A DNA stretch of 16,515 nt from NCBI GenBank assembly GCA_030148625.1, contig JASBTC010000114.1, positions 1-16,515 on the forward strand. Reading direction: 5' to 3'. Source of the DNA: Sphingobium sp. (GTDB lineage: Bacteria > Pseudomonadota > Alphaproteobacteria > Sphingomonadales > Sphingomonadaceae). The notes beneath the pieces are model-generated. The model was not told where the DNA came from. It was given only the letters and a program-made list of their open reading frames with translations, and did not search any database. Position 1 is the first letter of the stretch; each line of letters starts with the position of its first letter. Made by a program: the position numbers and the translations under genes. This document shows, piece by piece, positions 1 through 7,831 of the stretch.

Positions 1-496
1 CGTCGACGCCATCGGCGAGCACGGTCAGCGATCCGCAATAGGCACAGCCGCATTCGAGCCCAGAGCCGCGCATGTCGCCATGCCCGCCCGTCTGGCTGAG
101 CGCGAGGCCGGAATAGAAGAAGCGCGGCCCCTGGATCAGCCCGCGCTCGATGCCGATGGCCAGCGCGATATCGCCGCCGGCCGCATCGCGGACCGAGGTG
201 AAGCCGCGCTGAAGCGCCTCTTCGAGTGCGCGTCGTGCATAGAGCGCCCGCAACCCCGGCCGCATGCGATCGAGAGCGCCGATATTCACCTCTGCCGCAT
301 AGGCATGGAAATGCGCGTCGATCAGCCCGGGCATGACCGTTCTGCCGCCCAGATCGATTACGGTCGCCGCCTCGGCATGCTGTGCCCGATCATGGATCTC
401 GGCGATCCGCCCGTCGCGGATCACCAGGCTGCGACCGGGCAGCAGGCCATCGTCCACACCGTCGAAGACGGTGCAGTTGTTGAGGATGAGAGTCAC
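1..496 (-). CDS. Metal-dependent amidohydrolase, COG1228/imidazolonepropionase-like (N-terminal part; cut by window edge)
   Basis: The first 165 residues of an amidohydrolase are visible; the C-terminus lies beyond base 1. The chain opens with the usual beta-strand cap (TLILNNCTVFDG, then LVIRDGRIAEI) and reaches the signature PGLIDAHFH at residues 56-64, where His62 and His64 are the expected first metal ligands. Further on comes GPRFFYSG followed by LSQTGGHGD, typical of the COG1228 branch that includes prolidase-like and cyclic-imide hydrolases. I chose the GTG at 496-494 because GGAG lies about 6 nt upstream and the start is 11 nt after the hyuB stop, so it is the last visible gene of that operon. 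By family it should cleave an amide or cyclic amide using bound metal. No signal peptide is seen, so a cytoplasmic location is inferred. The exact substrate cannot be read from this fragment. Confidence 0.88.
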   Translation of the reverse strand, partial: MTLILNNCTVFDGVDDGLLPGRSLVIRDGRIAEIHDRAQHAEAATVIDLGGRTVMPGLIDAHFHAYAAEVNIGALDRMRPGLRALYARRALEEALQRGFTSVRDAAGGDIALAIGIERGLIQGPRFFYSGLALSQTGGHGDMRGSGLECGCAYCGSLTVLADGVD

Positions 497-507
497 GCGC
501 GCTCCGT

Positions 508-2181
508 TCAGCCGGTCAGGCCGCCATAATGAAGATCGATCTGCTCCTGGGTCAGGAAGCCGTTGCGCAGATCCTCCGCCAATGCGGCCTTGGAGCGCTT
601 CTTCGGATCGCCCCAGCCCCCGCCGGTCGCGGTCACCATGCGCACCACATCGCCCTTGGCCAGCCTCGTGCCGGTCACCTTGCCATGGACCTCGCGCGTC
701 CCGTCGGCGCGGATGATGTCGAGATGGTTGGGCGATCCGTCGAGCCCGCCGGCCATGCCCCAGGGCGGAAATTTGAAGCGTCCGAAACTGCCGGTCGCGA
801 CGAAATCGTCGGTCCGCATGCGATAATCGAGCACGACGCCCTTGCCGCCGCGAAATTCGCCATGGCCGCCATCCTCGTTGTGGAAGGCATATTGATCGAC
901 CTGCACGCCGTAGCGGGCCTCGGTGATCTCGATCGGCACATTATAGGTTTCGCCATCGGCGGCCGCGAACTGGCCGGACTCGCCGTCCTTCTCCTCGCTG
1001 CCGCCCCAGCCGCCGACCAGCGGCTGCACCAGGATCGTGCTCTTGCCGGTATCCGCATGGGTGCCGGCGAACACCACCGAGCAGACCGACAGCATATGCC
1101 CCGCCCCCAGCCGCTCGGTCACATGCGGCGCCAGCGCGCGCCAGATCAGATCGACGCCGTACATCAGCGTTTCCCAATAGGTCGATACCGGCGCCGGCCG
1201 CTCCGCAGTGAAGACCGTCCGGTCGGGGCAGATGATCTCGATCGGACGGAAGGATCCGCTGTTCGCCGGAATCTGGGGATTGGTGATCGCCTTGAAGATC
1301 AGGCGGACCGCCGAGGTCAGGCCGGTGCGCGAATTGTTGATCGGCCCCAAGGTTTGCGGCGCGCTGCCCGTGAAATCGGCGACGAACTTGTCGTCGGTGA
1401 TCGTCACCTTCACCATCACCTTGAGCGGGGTATCGCTCAGCCCGTCGTCGTCGATCAGATCCTCGGCGAAGAACTCCCCCTTCATCAGGCCGGCAAGCTC
1501 GTGCTTCGCCATCGTCTCGCCATAATCGAGCAATTCCTCCTTCGCGGCGAGCACCGCGTCATGCCCGTATTTGTCGAACAGTTCGCGCACGCGGCGCTCG
1601 GCGACGCCGTTCGCCGCGACGCCCGCCCACATGTCGCCCGCGCTTTCCTGCGGCAGGCGGATATTGGCCATGATGATGTCGAAAATGTCCTGGCGCAGCG
1701 TGCCGCCCTCGATGATCTTGCAGATCGGCATCTGGATGCCTTCCTGGAAGATCTCGGTGGCATTGGTCGAGAAACTGCCCGGCACCGCGCCGCCGACATC
1801 CAGCCAATGCGCCTTGTTCACCGCAAAGGCGACCAGAACGCCGTCATGGAAGATCGGCGTGGCGATGCCGAAATCGGAAAGATGGGTGCCGCCGCCGCGA
1901 TAGGGATCGTTGCCGATGAACACGTCGCCGTCGCAGATCCGGCCCTCGCCGAATTTTTCGAGGATATCGCGGACGAAGCTGTCGATCATCGCGAGCAGGA
2001 CGGTGGTGCCCTGCCCCTGCGCGATCAACTCGCCCTTCGCATCGGTGATGCCGACGGAGAAATCGAGCGCCTCGTAGATAATCGGGCTCATGCTGGTCCG
2101 CGCCATGGTGAGGAACATCTCGTCGCCGATGGCGACCAGCGCGCTCTTGATGATCTCGAGCGTATAGGGATCGGTTTTCAT
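508..2181 (-). CDS. hyuB: Hydantoinase B/oxoprolinase family subunit (hyuB-like)
   Basis: A 557-aa protein of the HyuB family, the catalytic partner of HyuA in ATP-dependent N-methylhydantoinase, 5-oxoprolinase and related acetone/acetophenone carboxylase enzymes. Visible family blocks are ALDFSVGITDAKGELIAQGQ near residues 38-57, the highly conserved NDPYRGGGTHLSD at 91-103, AHWLDVGG at 124-131, and the glycine-rich C-terminal ATGGGWGDP. The length is normal for a separate B subunit. An upstream extension in the same frame (to 2292) is arginine-rich and overlaps hyuA, so I start at the ATG at 2181, where MKTDPYTLEIIKSAL begins in family style and AAGGG precedes it. It follows the hyuA stop by 11 nt, so co-translation is likely. 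The substrate is not fixed by sequence: hydantoins, oxoproline or another cyclic amide remain possible, and a carboxylase role is less likely because no third subunit is seen. Confidence 0.93.
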   Translation of the reverse strand: MKTDPYTLEIIKSALVAIGDEMFLTMARTSMSPIIYEALDFSVGITDAKGELIAQGQGTTVLLAMIDSFVRDILEKFGEGRICDGDVFIGNDPYRGGGTHLSDFGIATPIFHDGVLVAFAVNKAHWLDVGGAVPGSFSTNATEIFQEGIQMPICKIIEGGTLRQDIFDIIMANIRLPQESAGDMWAGVAANGVAERRVRELFDKYGHDAVLAAKEELLDYGETMAKHELAGLMKGEFFAEDLIDDDGLSDTPLKVMVKVTITDDKFVADFTGSAPQTLGPINNSRTGLTSAVRLIFKAITNPQIPANSGSFRPIEIICPDRTVFTAERPAPVSTYWETLMYGVDLIWRALAPHVTERLGAGHMLSVCSVVFAGTHADTGKSTILVQPLVGGWGGSEEKDGESGQFAAADGETYNVPIEITEARYGVQVDQYAFHNEDGGHGEFRGGKGVVLDYRMRTDDFVATGSFGRFKFPPWGMAGGLDGSPNHLDIIRADGTREVHGKVTGTRLAKGDVVRMVTATGGGWGDPKKRSKAALAEDLRNGFLTQEQIDLHYGGLTG

Positions 2182-2192
2182 GGGAAGACCCT

Positions 2193-4259
2193 TCATCCGT
2201 TCAGATGGACATGGAGGTTGCCATAATCGTCGACGACGACGCGGCGGCCGGGCGTGACGACCAATGTCGCCGCGGCTTCCTCGACGATGCACGGGCCGGT
2301 GAACGCCATGCCCGGTTCGAGTTGATCGCGATCGTAGATGTCTGCGTCATGGACGCCATGCTCGTCGAAATCGACGGTGCGCCGGCTGACGATCGCGGCC
2401 TGGGGCGCCTTGCCGGTGGCGGTCAGTTTCTCGGGTTCGTGCTTGGGCACATCGCCCAGCGCGACGAGATGGAAATTGACGATCTCGACGGGCAGGTCGA
2501 GGCGGAAGGTATATTCCCGCGCATGGGTGGCGTGGAACCGTTCCGCCGCCTCCGCCACCGTCGCGCTGTCAAAGGCGATATCGGGAAGCTCCACCTTCAC
2601 CGTATGCTCCTGGCCGAGATAGCGCATGTCCGCGAAACGCTGCAGCCGCAGCGGCAGCTTGCCCGCGCTCGCTTCCGCCGCGAAGCTGGCCTTCGCCGCG
2701 TCGGCCATCTCGACGAACAGCGTCTCGATCCGCTCGCTATTCTGGACGGCGAGCGGCACGACCTGCGTTTGCACGAAATCGCGCCGCATATCGGTCATCA
2801 ACATGCCCCAGGCCGAAAAGACCGACGAGTTGGTGGGGATGATCACCTTGGGAATCTGCAGCTCTTCGGCGAGCATCACCGCGTGCATCGCGCCGCCGCC
2901 GCCATAAGCGACCAAGGTGAACTCGCGCGGATCATAGCCCTTGTTGAGCGAGACCAGCTTGAGCGCATTGACCATATTGGCATTGGCGATCCGGATGATG
3001 CCGCGCGCCACTTCGGCAATGTCGCCGCCCAGCGCCTCGACCAGCGGTGCGAAGGCCTGCTTCACATTCACCATGTCGGGTTCGATCTCTCCGCCCAGGA
3101 AATTGGCGGGGTTGATCCGGCCGGTGACGAGATTGGCGTCGGTCGTGGTCGGGCGCGTGCCACCGCGTCCATAGGCCGCCGGCCCCGGCGAAGCGCCGGC
3201 GCTCTCCGGCCCCACATAAAGCCGTCCGCCCTTGTCGATGCCGGCGATCGATCCGCCGCCATTGCCGATCTCGACGATCTCGATCACCGGCGTGCGGATG
3301 GGGTAGCCCGGATTGGTGCGGGTCCATTCGATCCGATATTCGGTGGTGATCCGTGTCTGCGCATTCTCGATCAGTGAGCATTTCGCGGTGGTGCCGCCGA
3401 TATCGAGCGCGATGATCCTGTTTTCGCTGAGCAGCCGGCCAAGCGCCGCCGCGCCGAGCACGCCGCTGGCCGGGCCCGATTCCACCATGGCGATCGGATT
3501 GCGCACCGCACCCTGGACGGTGTCGATGCCGCCGTTCGACTGCATGATATAGGGCGGATGGGGATAGCCCGCTTCGCCCAAGCTGCGCCCGAGCGTTTCG
3601 AGATAGCGCTTGGCGGCGGGGTGGACATAGGCGGTCAGCACCGCTGTCGACGTCCGTTCATATTCGCGCCACTCGCGTGAGATCTCATGCGACGCGATCA
3701 CCGACACTTCGGGCCAGGCGGCACGGATATAATCGCGCGCGATGACCTCGTTTTCGGGCGAGACATAGGCATGGAGGAAACACAGCGCGATGGCCTCCAC
3801 CCCTTCCTTGCGGAAATCGTCCAGGATCGCGTCGAGCCCGGTGGGATCGAGGCGCGTCGTCACATTGCCCTGATAGGTGCTGCGTTCGTCGACTTCACGG
3901 CGCAGATAGCGCGGCACAAAGGGTTCGGGCTTCTGGAACGCCAGGTTGAACAGGTCGGGGCGGTTGCCGCGCGCGATTTCGAGCACGTCGCGGAACCCCT
4001 TGGTGGTGATCAGCGCGGTCTTCGATCCCTTGCGCGACAGCAGCGCGTTGATGACCACCGTCGTGCCATGCGCGAAGAAATCGAAACCGGCCGGGTCCAG
4101 TCCCGCCTTGGCGATCGCGTTCATCACGCCCTGGTCGAACTGGGGATAGGTCGTGTCGGTCTTGGCGGTCCGGAGCCCCACCACGCGTCCGCTCGACGGA
4201 TCGACGTCATAGCAGACGAGGTCGGTGAAAGTGCCTCCAACGTCGGTGGCCACGCGCAT
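2193..4259 (-). CDS. hyuA: Hydantoinase A/oxoprolinase family ATPase subunit (hyuA-like)
   Basis: A 688-aa ATP-binding subunit of the HyuA family. The actin-like phosphate loop MRVATDVGGTFTD is at residues 1-13, FAHGTTVVINALL at 63-75, ESGPASGVLGA at 260-270, the second phosphate loop DIGGTTAK at 286-293, GNGGGSIA at 332-339, and the family signature around GPESAGASPGPAAYGRGG at 350-367. AYGGGGAMHA follows at 451-460. In many relatives the signature reads CYGRGG; here the Cys is Ala363. With HyuB it should couple ATP hydrolysis to opening a ring or activating a carbonyl. The ATG at 4259 sits at the conserved N-terminus, so the start is secure. It lies 31 nt after the small cupin gene and 11 nt before hyuB. 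Cytoplasmic; no signal peptide. Confidence 0.95.
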   Translation of the reverse strand: MRVATDVGGTFTDLVCYDVDPSSGRVVGLRTAKTDTTYPQFDQGVMNAIAKAGLDPAGFDFFAHGTTVVINALLSRKGSKTALITTKGFRDVLEIARGNRPDLFNLAFQKPEPFVPRYLRREVDERSTYQGNVTTRLDPTGLDAILDDFRKEGVEAIALCFLHAYVSPENEVIARDYIRAAWPEVSVIASHEISREWREYERTSTAVLTAYVHPAAKRYLETLGRSLGEAGYPHPPYIMQSNGGIDTVQGAVRNPIAMVESGPASGVLGAAALGRLLSENRIIALDIGGTTAKCSLIENAQTRITTEYRIEWTRTNPGYPIRTPVIEIVEIGNGGGSIAGIDKGGRLYVGPESAGASPGPAAYGRGGTRPTTTDANLVTGRINPANFLGGEIEPDMVNVKQAFAPLVEALGGDIAEVARGIIRIANANMVNALKLVSLNKGYDPREFTLVAYGGGGAMHAVMLAEELQIPKVIIPTNSSVFSAWGMLMTDMRRDFVQTQVVPLAVQNSERIETLFVEMADAAKASFAAEASAGKLPLRLQRFADMRYLGQEHTVKVELPDIAFDSATVAEAAERFHATHAREYTFRLDLPVEIVNFHLVALGDVPKHEPEKLTATGKAPQAAIVSRRTVDFDEHGVHDADIYDRDQLEPGMAFTGPCIVEEAAATLVVTPGRRVVVDDYGNLHVHLNG

Positions 4260-4290
4260 GGTAAAACTCCCGAACTTGCGGGCGCGCCGG

Positions 4291-4596
4291 TCAGGCGTCG
4301 CCGATGGTCAAAGTGAAGATCCGTGTGTCGGCACGAACATGGAAGAAATGCGGCTCGCCGGGCGGGACGATGACAAGATCGCCCGCGCTCAGCCGCGCGC
4401 TCTGGCCGCCGCTTTCGAGGTCGAACATGCCCGACAGGATCAGCGAAATCTCGGTCACGTCATGAGTGCTGAATCCGGTCTCGGGGATGCGGAGCCCGGC
4501 CGCGAAGCTCGATATGATGGTGCGGCAGCGCGCCGTGCCATGATCGGCCGCATCCGCATCGCCATCCTCGGCCAGGATCGCGGGAAACACCTTCAC
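4291..4596 (-). CDS. Small free-standing cupin-domain protein
   Basis: A 101-aa single-domain cupin. The core is visible: THDVTEISLILSG at residues 44-56 supplies the first cupin motif (His45, Glu49), and LSAGDLVIVPPGEPHFF at 69-85 supplies the second (His83). These residues are the usual metal ligands. The GTG at 4596-4594 overlaps the stop TGA of the XRE-cupin gene (4595-4593) as GTGA, with GGAG about 8 nt upstream, so translational coupling is likely; a longer reading upstream would run through the regulator gene. The role is unknown. It could be a small-molecule binder or a small isomerase/decarboxylase working on the hydantoinase pathway substrate, or an accessory sensor beside the regulator. 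Family assignment is firm, function is not. Confidence 0.82.
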   Translation of the reverse strand: MKVFPAILAEDGDADAADHGTARCRTIISSFAAGLRIPETGFSTHDVTEISLILSGMFDLESGGQSARLSAGDLVIVPPGEPHFFHVRADTRIFTLTIGDA

Positions 4597-5198
4597 GCAG
4601 GGGTCTCCGCATCCTCGCTGGGCGGGAACAGCACGGGCGTGCCGACCCAAAGGACCTTCACCGGCTGTTCGCCGCGATTCTGCATCGTGTAGCTGTGGCG
4701 CGCGTCGAAATGCAGATTGTCGCCCGGGCCGAGATCGAAACCGTCGTCGCCGACCTCGAAATGCAGCTCGCCCTCGAGCACATAATAGAAGGATTCGCCG
4801 TCGCGGTGGACGCGCGGAAAGATCGGCCCCGGCGGAATGACGAAGATGAAACTGTCCATCTTCTGATTGGCATGCCCGGCGCTGAGCCGGATGTAGGTCA
4901 CCGGAGAGTCGAGCGGATAATATTCCGGTTCCGCCGCCCGGTGCATGATGTTGTTGGTCTGCGGCGGCGCCAGGAAATAGCTGATATTGACGTCGAGCGC
5001 CTGAGCGATCCGCGACAGCGACACGATCGACGGCGTCGCCTTGCCGCGTTCGGCGAGCGATATGAAGGATACCGACAGGCCCGATTGCAAAGCCACCTCG
5101 TTGAGCGTGAGGCGCAGCTTCTTGCGGCGGTTCCGCAGCAGCTCTCCGAACGACATCATCGGATCGCTTGTCGGAGCCAACGCATTTGCCTTCACCAT
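4593..5198 (-). CDS. XRE-family transcriptional regulator with C-terminal cupin sensor domain
   Basis: A 201-aa regulator. Residues 18-75 form an XRE helix-turn-helix (LRNRRKKLRLTLNEVALQSG, then SVSFISLAERGKATPSIVSL). Residues 118-186 form a cupin (HRDGESFYYVLEG with His131 and Glu135; LGPGDNLHFDARHSY with His168). Family members in Pseudomonas (PsdR, PauR, DguR) sense amino-acid-like or amine ligands and control neighbouring catabolic genes. I chose the ATG at 5198 because AAAGG precedes it; an in-frame ATG at 5240, only 4 nt after the receptor stop, would add 14 residues and has no visible ribosome site. It sits inside the operon it probably controls, between the TonB receptor and hyuA. The ACTCAAA palindrome upstream of the receptor is a candidate binding site. 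Confidence 0.9.
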   Translation of the reverse strand: MVKANALAPTSDPMMSFGELLRNRRKKLRLTLNEVALQSGLSVSFISLAERGKATPSIVSLSRIAQALDVNISYFLAPPQTNNIMHRAAEPEYYPLDSPVTYIRLSAGHANQKMDSFIFVIPPGPIFPRVHRDGESFYYVLEGELHFEVGDDGFDLGPGDNLHFDARHSYTMQNRGEQPVKVLWVGTPVLFPPSEDAETPA

Positions 5199-5244
5199 GG
5201 TCTTGCGGCCTTTCAACTGTTCATGCTCCACATCCGGCATGCGC

Positions 5245-7539
5245 TCAGAACGTCTTGACGACGTCGATGCCAAAGCTGCGTGGACGTGCCTGAAAATTAT
5301 AGTCGGGCACGACAACCTTGTCGTAATATCTCTTGTTCGACAGGTTCTTGCCCCAGAGCGACGCGCTCCAGCCGCCGTCGAGATTGAGGCGGATCTGGCC
5401 GTTGAACAGATCGAGCGCATCGCGCACCGGCACGCCGATCGCGGTGCCGCCTTCGTGGAAATAGGTCTTGCCGCGATGCTCCCAGTCGCCGCGGACCAGC
5501 AGGCCGAGGCCGCCGCCGAGATCGGCCGAATATTGCAGCGAGACGTTGCTCTTGAACTTGGTGATGTTGGGCAGCTGATTGCCCTCGGTGATCGGGCTCG
5601 CATCGTAGCGCAATATCTCGGAATCGATGTAGCCGACGCCGCCGACCAGTTCGAAACCGGCGGGCAGCAAGGCCCGGAACTCGAGTTCGGCGCCGGTGAT
5701 CCGCGCCTTGTCGATATTGTTGACGATCTGGGCGTTCACCGCGCCGTTGAAGTTGAAGACCTGGAGATCGTCGGCTTCGGTGCGGAAGACGGCGCCGCTG
5801 ATCGAGAGCGTCCGCCCGAACGGCTGGGCCTTGAAACCGGCTTCGTAATTCTCGGAGATTTCCTTGCGGAAGATGGGGTCGGCGATACGGCTGCCGCTAT
5901 ACGGATCGAACTCGGTCCCCGCGGCATTGAAACCGCCCGAGCGGAAACCCTTGGCATAGCTCATGTAAAAGGACAGCGTCCGCATCGGCCGATAATTGAC
6001 GGTGAATTTCGGCTGCCAGGAATCGAACTTCTGCGATCGGGTGCGCGGATCGGTGATCGGGCGGCCCAGCCCGTCGAGCCGGTAGATGTCCGGGCGCGGA
6101 TCGGTCTGTTCGCGGTGATCGGTATCGTAGCGCATGGCCGCCGACAGTTCGATCGTATCGGTGACGTCGTAATTCGCCTGCGCGAAGACCGCATAGGCAT
6201 TGTCGTCGTTGCGTTCCTCGAAATAGGCGCGGGTCTGGTTCGGCGTCGCCGGATTGAAATCGAGCTGCGGAATGATGCCGAAACCCTTGTCCTCCTGCGT
6301 CGCGGTGACTAGGCTGCGCTTGCGCTTCAGGAAATAGGCGCCGACGATGTAGCGGAACGGCTTGTCCGACGGGCTGGTGAAACGGATTTCCTGGCTGAAA
6401 TTCTTCTGGCCATAGGTTTGGAACGTCGTGTTGAACGGTGCGACGAAGAACGGCGTTCCGCCGCCCAGCCCACCGAATGTGATCCGCGGCACGGCGCAGC
6501 GATAGGGCGTCGATAGCGGCGCGGTCAGTTCGAAACAGTTCTGATTGTCCGAATAATCATAGCCGTCGAACGTCGTCAGCATCGCGATCTCGTCATAGGA
6601 CGTGATCGACGACAGCATGCCGATGCCCGTGTCATATTCCGCCTTCAGCGAGATATTCTTCAGTGTGCGGCGGTTATAGCCGAGATTGTTGCTGGTCGGC
6701 GCGATGACGGTGTTGGCGACGCCATGCGCGTCGGAAATGACGGTGCCGTTCAGATTGGCGTTGCTCGATCGCACGAAATAGGCGGCCCCGCCCGTGGTGC
6801 GGCCATAATGACCGCGCAGGTCGAAGCTCAGCACGTCGCTGGGCTTGAACAGCAGCTTCAGATCGCCGGTGAAATTGCGGAAATCGTCGACCTTCTTGTC
6901 GAGGAAGGTGTTGGTGATCCAGCCATCCGCCTGACGATGCGAGACGGCGGCGCGAAACAGCAGCTTGTCCTTGACGATCGGTCCGGAAACCGATGCCTCG
7001 GCGCGGGTCGCATTGCCGTTGCCATAACCGAACGCCACGCGGCCTTCATAGTCGTTGGTGACCGGCTTGGTGGTGATGTTGATCGCACCGGCAATGGCGT
7101 TGCGCCCGTAAAGCGCGCCCTGCGGCCCCTTGAGCACTTCGATCTGCTGGATATCGAACAGTTCCTGGTTGAACTGGAACGCGCTGGTCTGAAGCACGCC
7201 GTCGACCGAGACTGCGACGGGCGTCTCGCCATTTGGCACCTGGGTCACGCCGCGTACGACCAGATAGGTCGTTCCGGCATCCTGCGCGGTATTGAACGTC
7301 ACATTGGGCGTCAGCGCGACGAAATCGGCGGGGCGATCGATCTTGGCGTTCTCGATTTCCTTGGCACCGAAGACCGAGATCGAGGCCGGCACGTCCTGAA
7401 GCGATTCAGACCGCAATCGCGCGGTGACGATGATCTCTCCGTCGTCGGCCGGTTGCTCCTGGGCGATGGCGATGTGCGAAGCACCGCACAGCATGACCGC
7501 CATGGCGGAACGGCACGCGACCCGGACTGATGGTTTCAT
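5245..7539 (-). CDS. TonB-dependent outer-membrane receptor (first gene of the hydantoinase operon)
   Basis: A 764-aa TonB-dependent receptor. It has a signal peptide ending near AIAQ (residues 23-27), a TonB box in GEIIVTAR (34-41), a plug domain with VRGVTQVPNGETPVAVSVDG and QQIEVLKGPQGALYGRNAIA, then a long beta-barrel ending in the terminal Phe typical of outer-membrane proteins (VVKTF). The start at 7539 is supported by AAGGGGGG about 5 nt upstream. Its stop is followed by the XRE-cupin gene within 4-46 nt, with hyuA and hyuB behind it, so it is probably the importer for the compound that HyuAB degrade. No siderophore gene is nearby, so an organic substrate is more likely than iron. The ligand itself is inferred only from neighbours. 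Confidence 0.94.
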   Translation of the reverse strand: MKPSVRVACRSAMAVMLCGASHIAIAQEQPADDGEIIVTARLRSESLQDVPASISVFGAKEIENAKIDRPADFVALTPNVTFNTAQDAGTTYLVVRGVTQVPNGETPVAVSVDGVLQTSAFQFNQELFDIQQIEVLKGPQGALYGRNAIAGAINITTKPVTNDYEGRVAFGYGNGNATRAEASVSGPIVKDKLLFRAAVSHRQADGWITNTFLDKKVDDFRNFTGDLKLLFKPSDVLSFDLRGHYGRTTGGAAYFVRSSNANLNGTVISDAHGVANTVIAPTSNNLGYNRRTLKNISLKAEYDTGIGMLSSITSYDEIAMLTTFDGYDYSDNQNCFELTAPLSTPYRCAVPRITFGGLGGGTPFFVAPFNTTFQTYGQKNFSQEIRFTSPSDKPFRYIVGAYFLKRKRSLVTATQEDKGFGIIPQLDFNPATPNQTRAYFEERNDDNAYAVFAQANYDVTDTIELSAAMRYDTDHREQTDPRPDIYRLDGLGRPITDPRTRSQKFDSWQPKFTVNYRPMRTLSFYMSYAKGFRSGGFNAAGTEFDPYSGSRIADPIFRKEISENYEAGFKAQPFGRTLSISGAVFRTEADDLQVFNFNGAVNAQIVNNIDKARITGAELEFRALLPAGFELVGGVGYIDSEILRYDASPITEGNQLPNITKFKSNVSLQYSADLGGGLGLLVRGDWEHRGKTYFHEGGTAIGVPVRDALDLFNGQIRLNLDGGWSASLWGKNLSNKRYYDKVVVPDYNFQARPRSFGIDVVKTF

Positions 7540-7590
7540 TTGACCCCCCTTGGCGATGATTCTTGATCTCTCTGGGCATCAAAGTCACAA

Positions 7591-7623
7591 ACTCAAACAT
7601 TCACGTCAACTCAAATTTTGAGT
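7591..7623. promoter_or_regulatory. Candidate operator: ACTCAAA palindrome plus an extra half-site upstream of the TonB/hyu operon
   Basis: ACTCAAATTTTGAGT at 7609-7623 is a perfect 7-bp inverted repeat around one central base. A further copy of the half-site, ACTCAAA, lies at 7591-7597, 18 bp away. Both sit in an AT-rich stretch 52-84 bp upstream of the receptor start, inside otherwise GC-rich DNA. A possible -35 (TTGACG on the minus strand, 7609-7604) abuts the palindrome, but no good -10 is visible at the right spacing. The placement suits an operator for the XRE-cupin regulator of this operon; the pairing is inferred. Confidence 0.55.
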
Positions 7624-7831
7624 AATACAAAAAATCTTATGATATGATGCGGTTCGCCCGGCCAACGCTGTCGATGACCGTCCGCTGACGCTCAAAAAAT
7701 TTGCATATGGTCGCGGGGCAGCACGCGTCGCGATCGATCCGGCCATGCTGTCGGATGGCGACGGACCGATCGTGCGATGGTCTGTAATATGCTGCGCGAT
7801 CGGCGGCGCGCGCTGTGGGCTCAGCCCCCGG

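Noticed and set aside
529..2226. Long open frame on the plus strand opposite hyuB, with similar ones at 2205-3377, 3687-4316, 5041-6312, 9703-10443 and 11278-12030.
   Set aside because: They lie antisense to well-recognised genes, have Arg/Asp/His-rich compositions without domains, and arise from GC-rich codon bias.
2181..2292. A 37-residue N-terminal extension of HyuB.
   Set aside because: It is arginine-rich, unlike the family, and overlaps the end of hyuA; the ATG at 2181 has a ribosome site and the family N-terminus.
7624..7831. Possible terminator or small gene downstream of the imine reductase.
   Set aside because: Only a short GGGCTGAGCCC pairing without a T-run is seen, and no open frame there has a ribosome site or recognisable protein.
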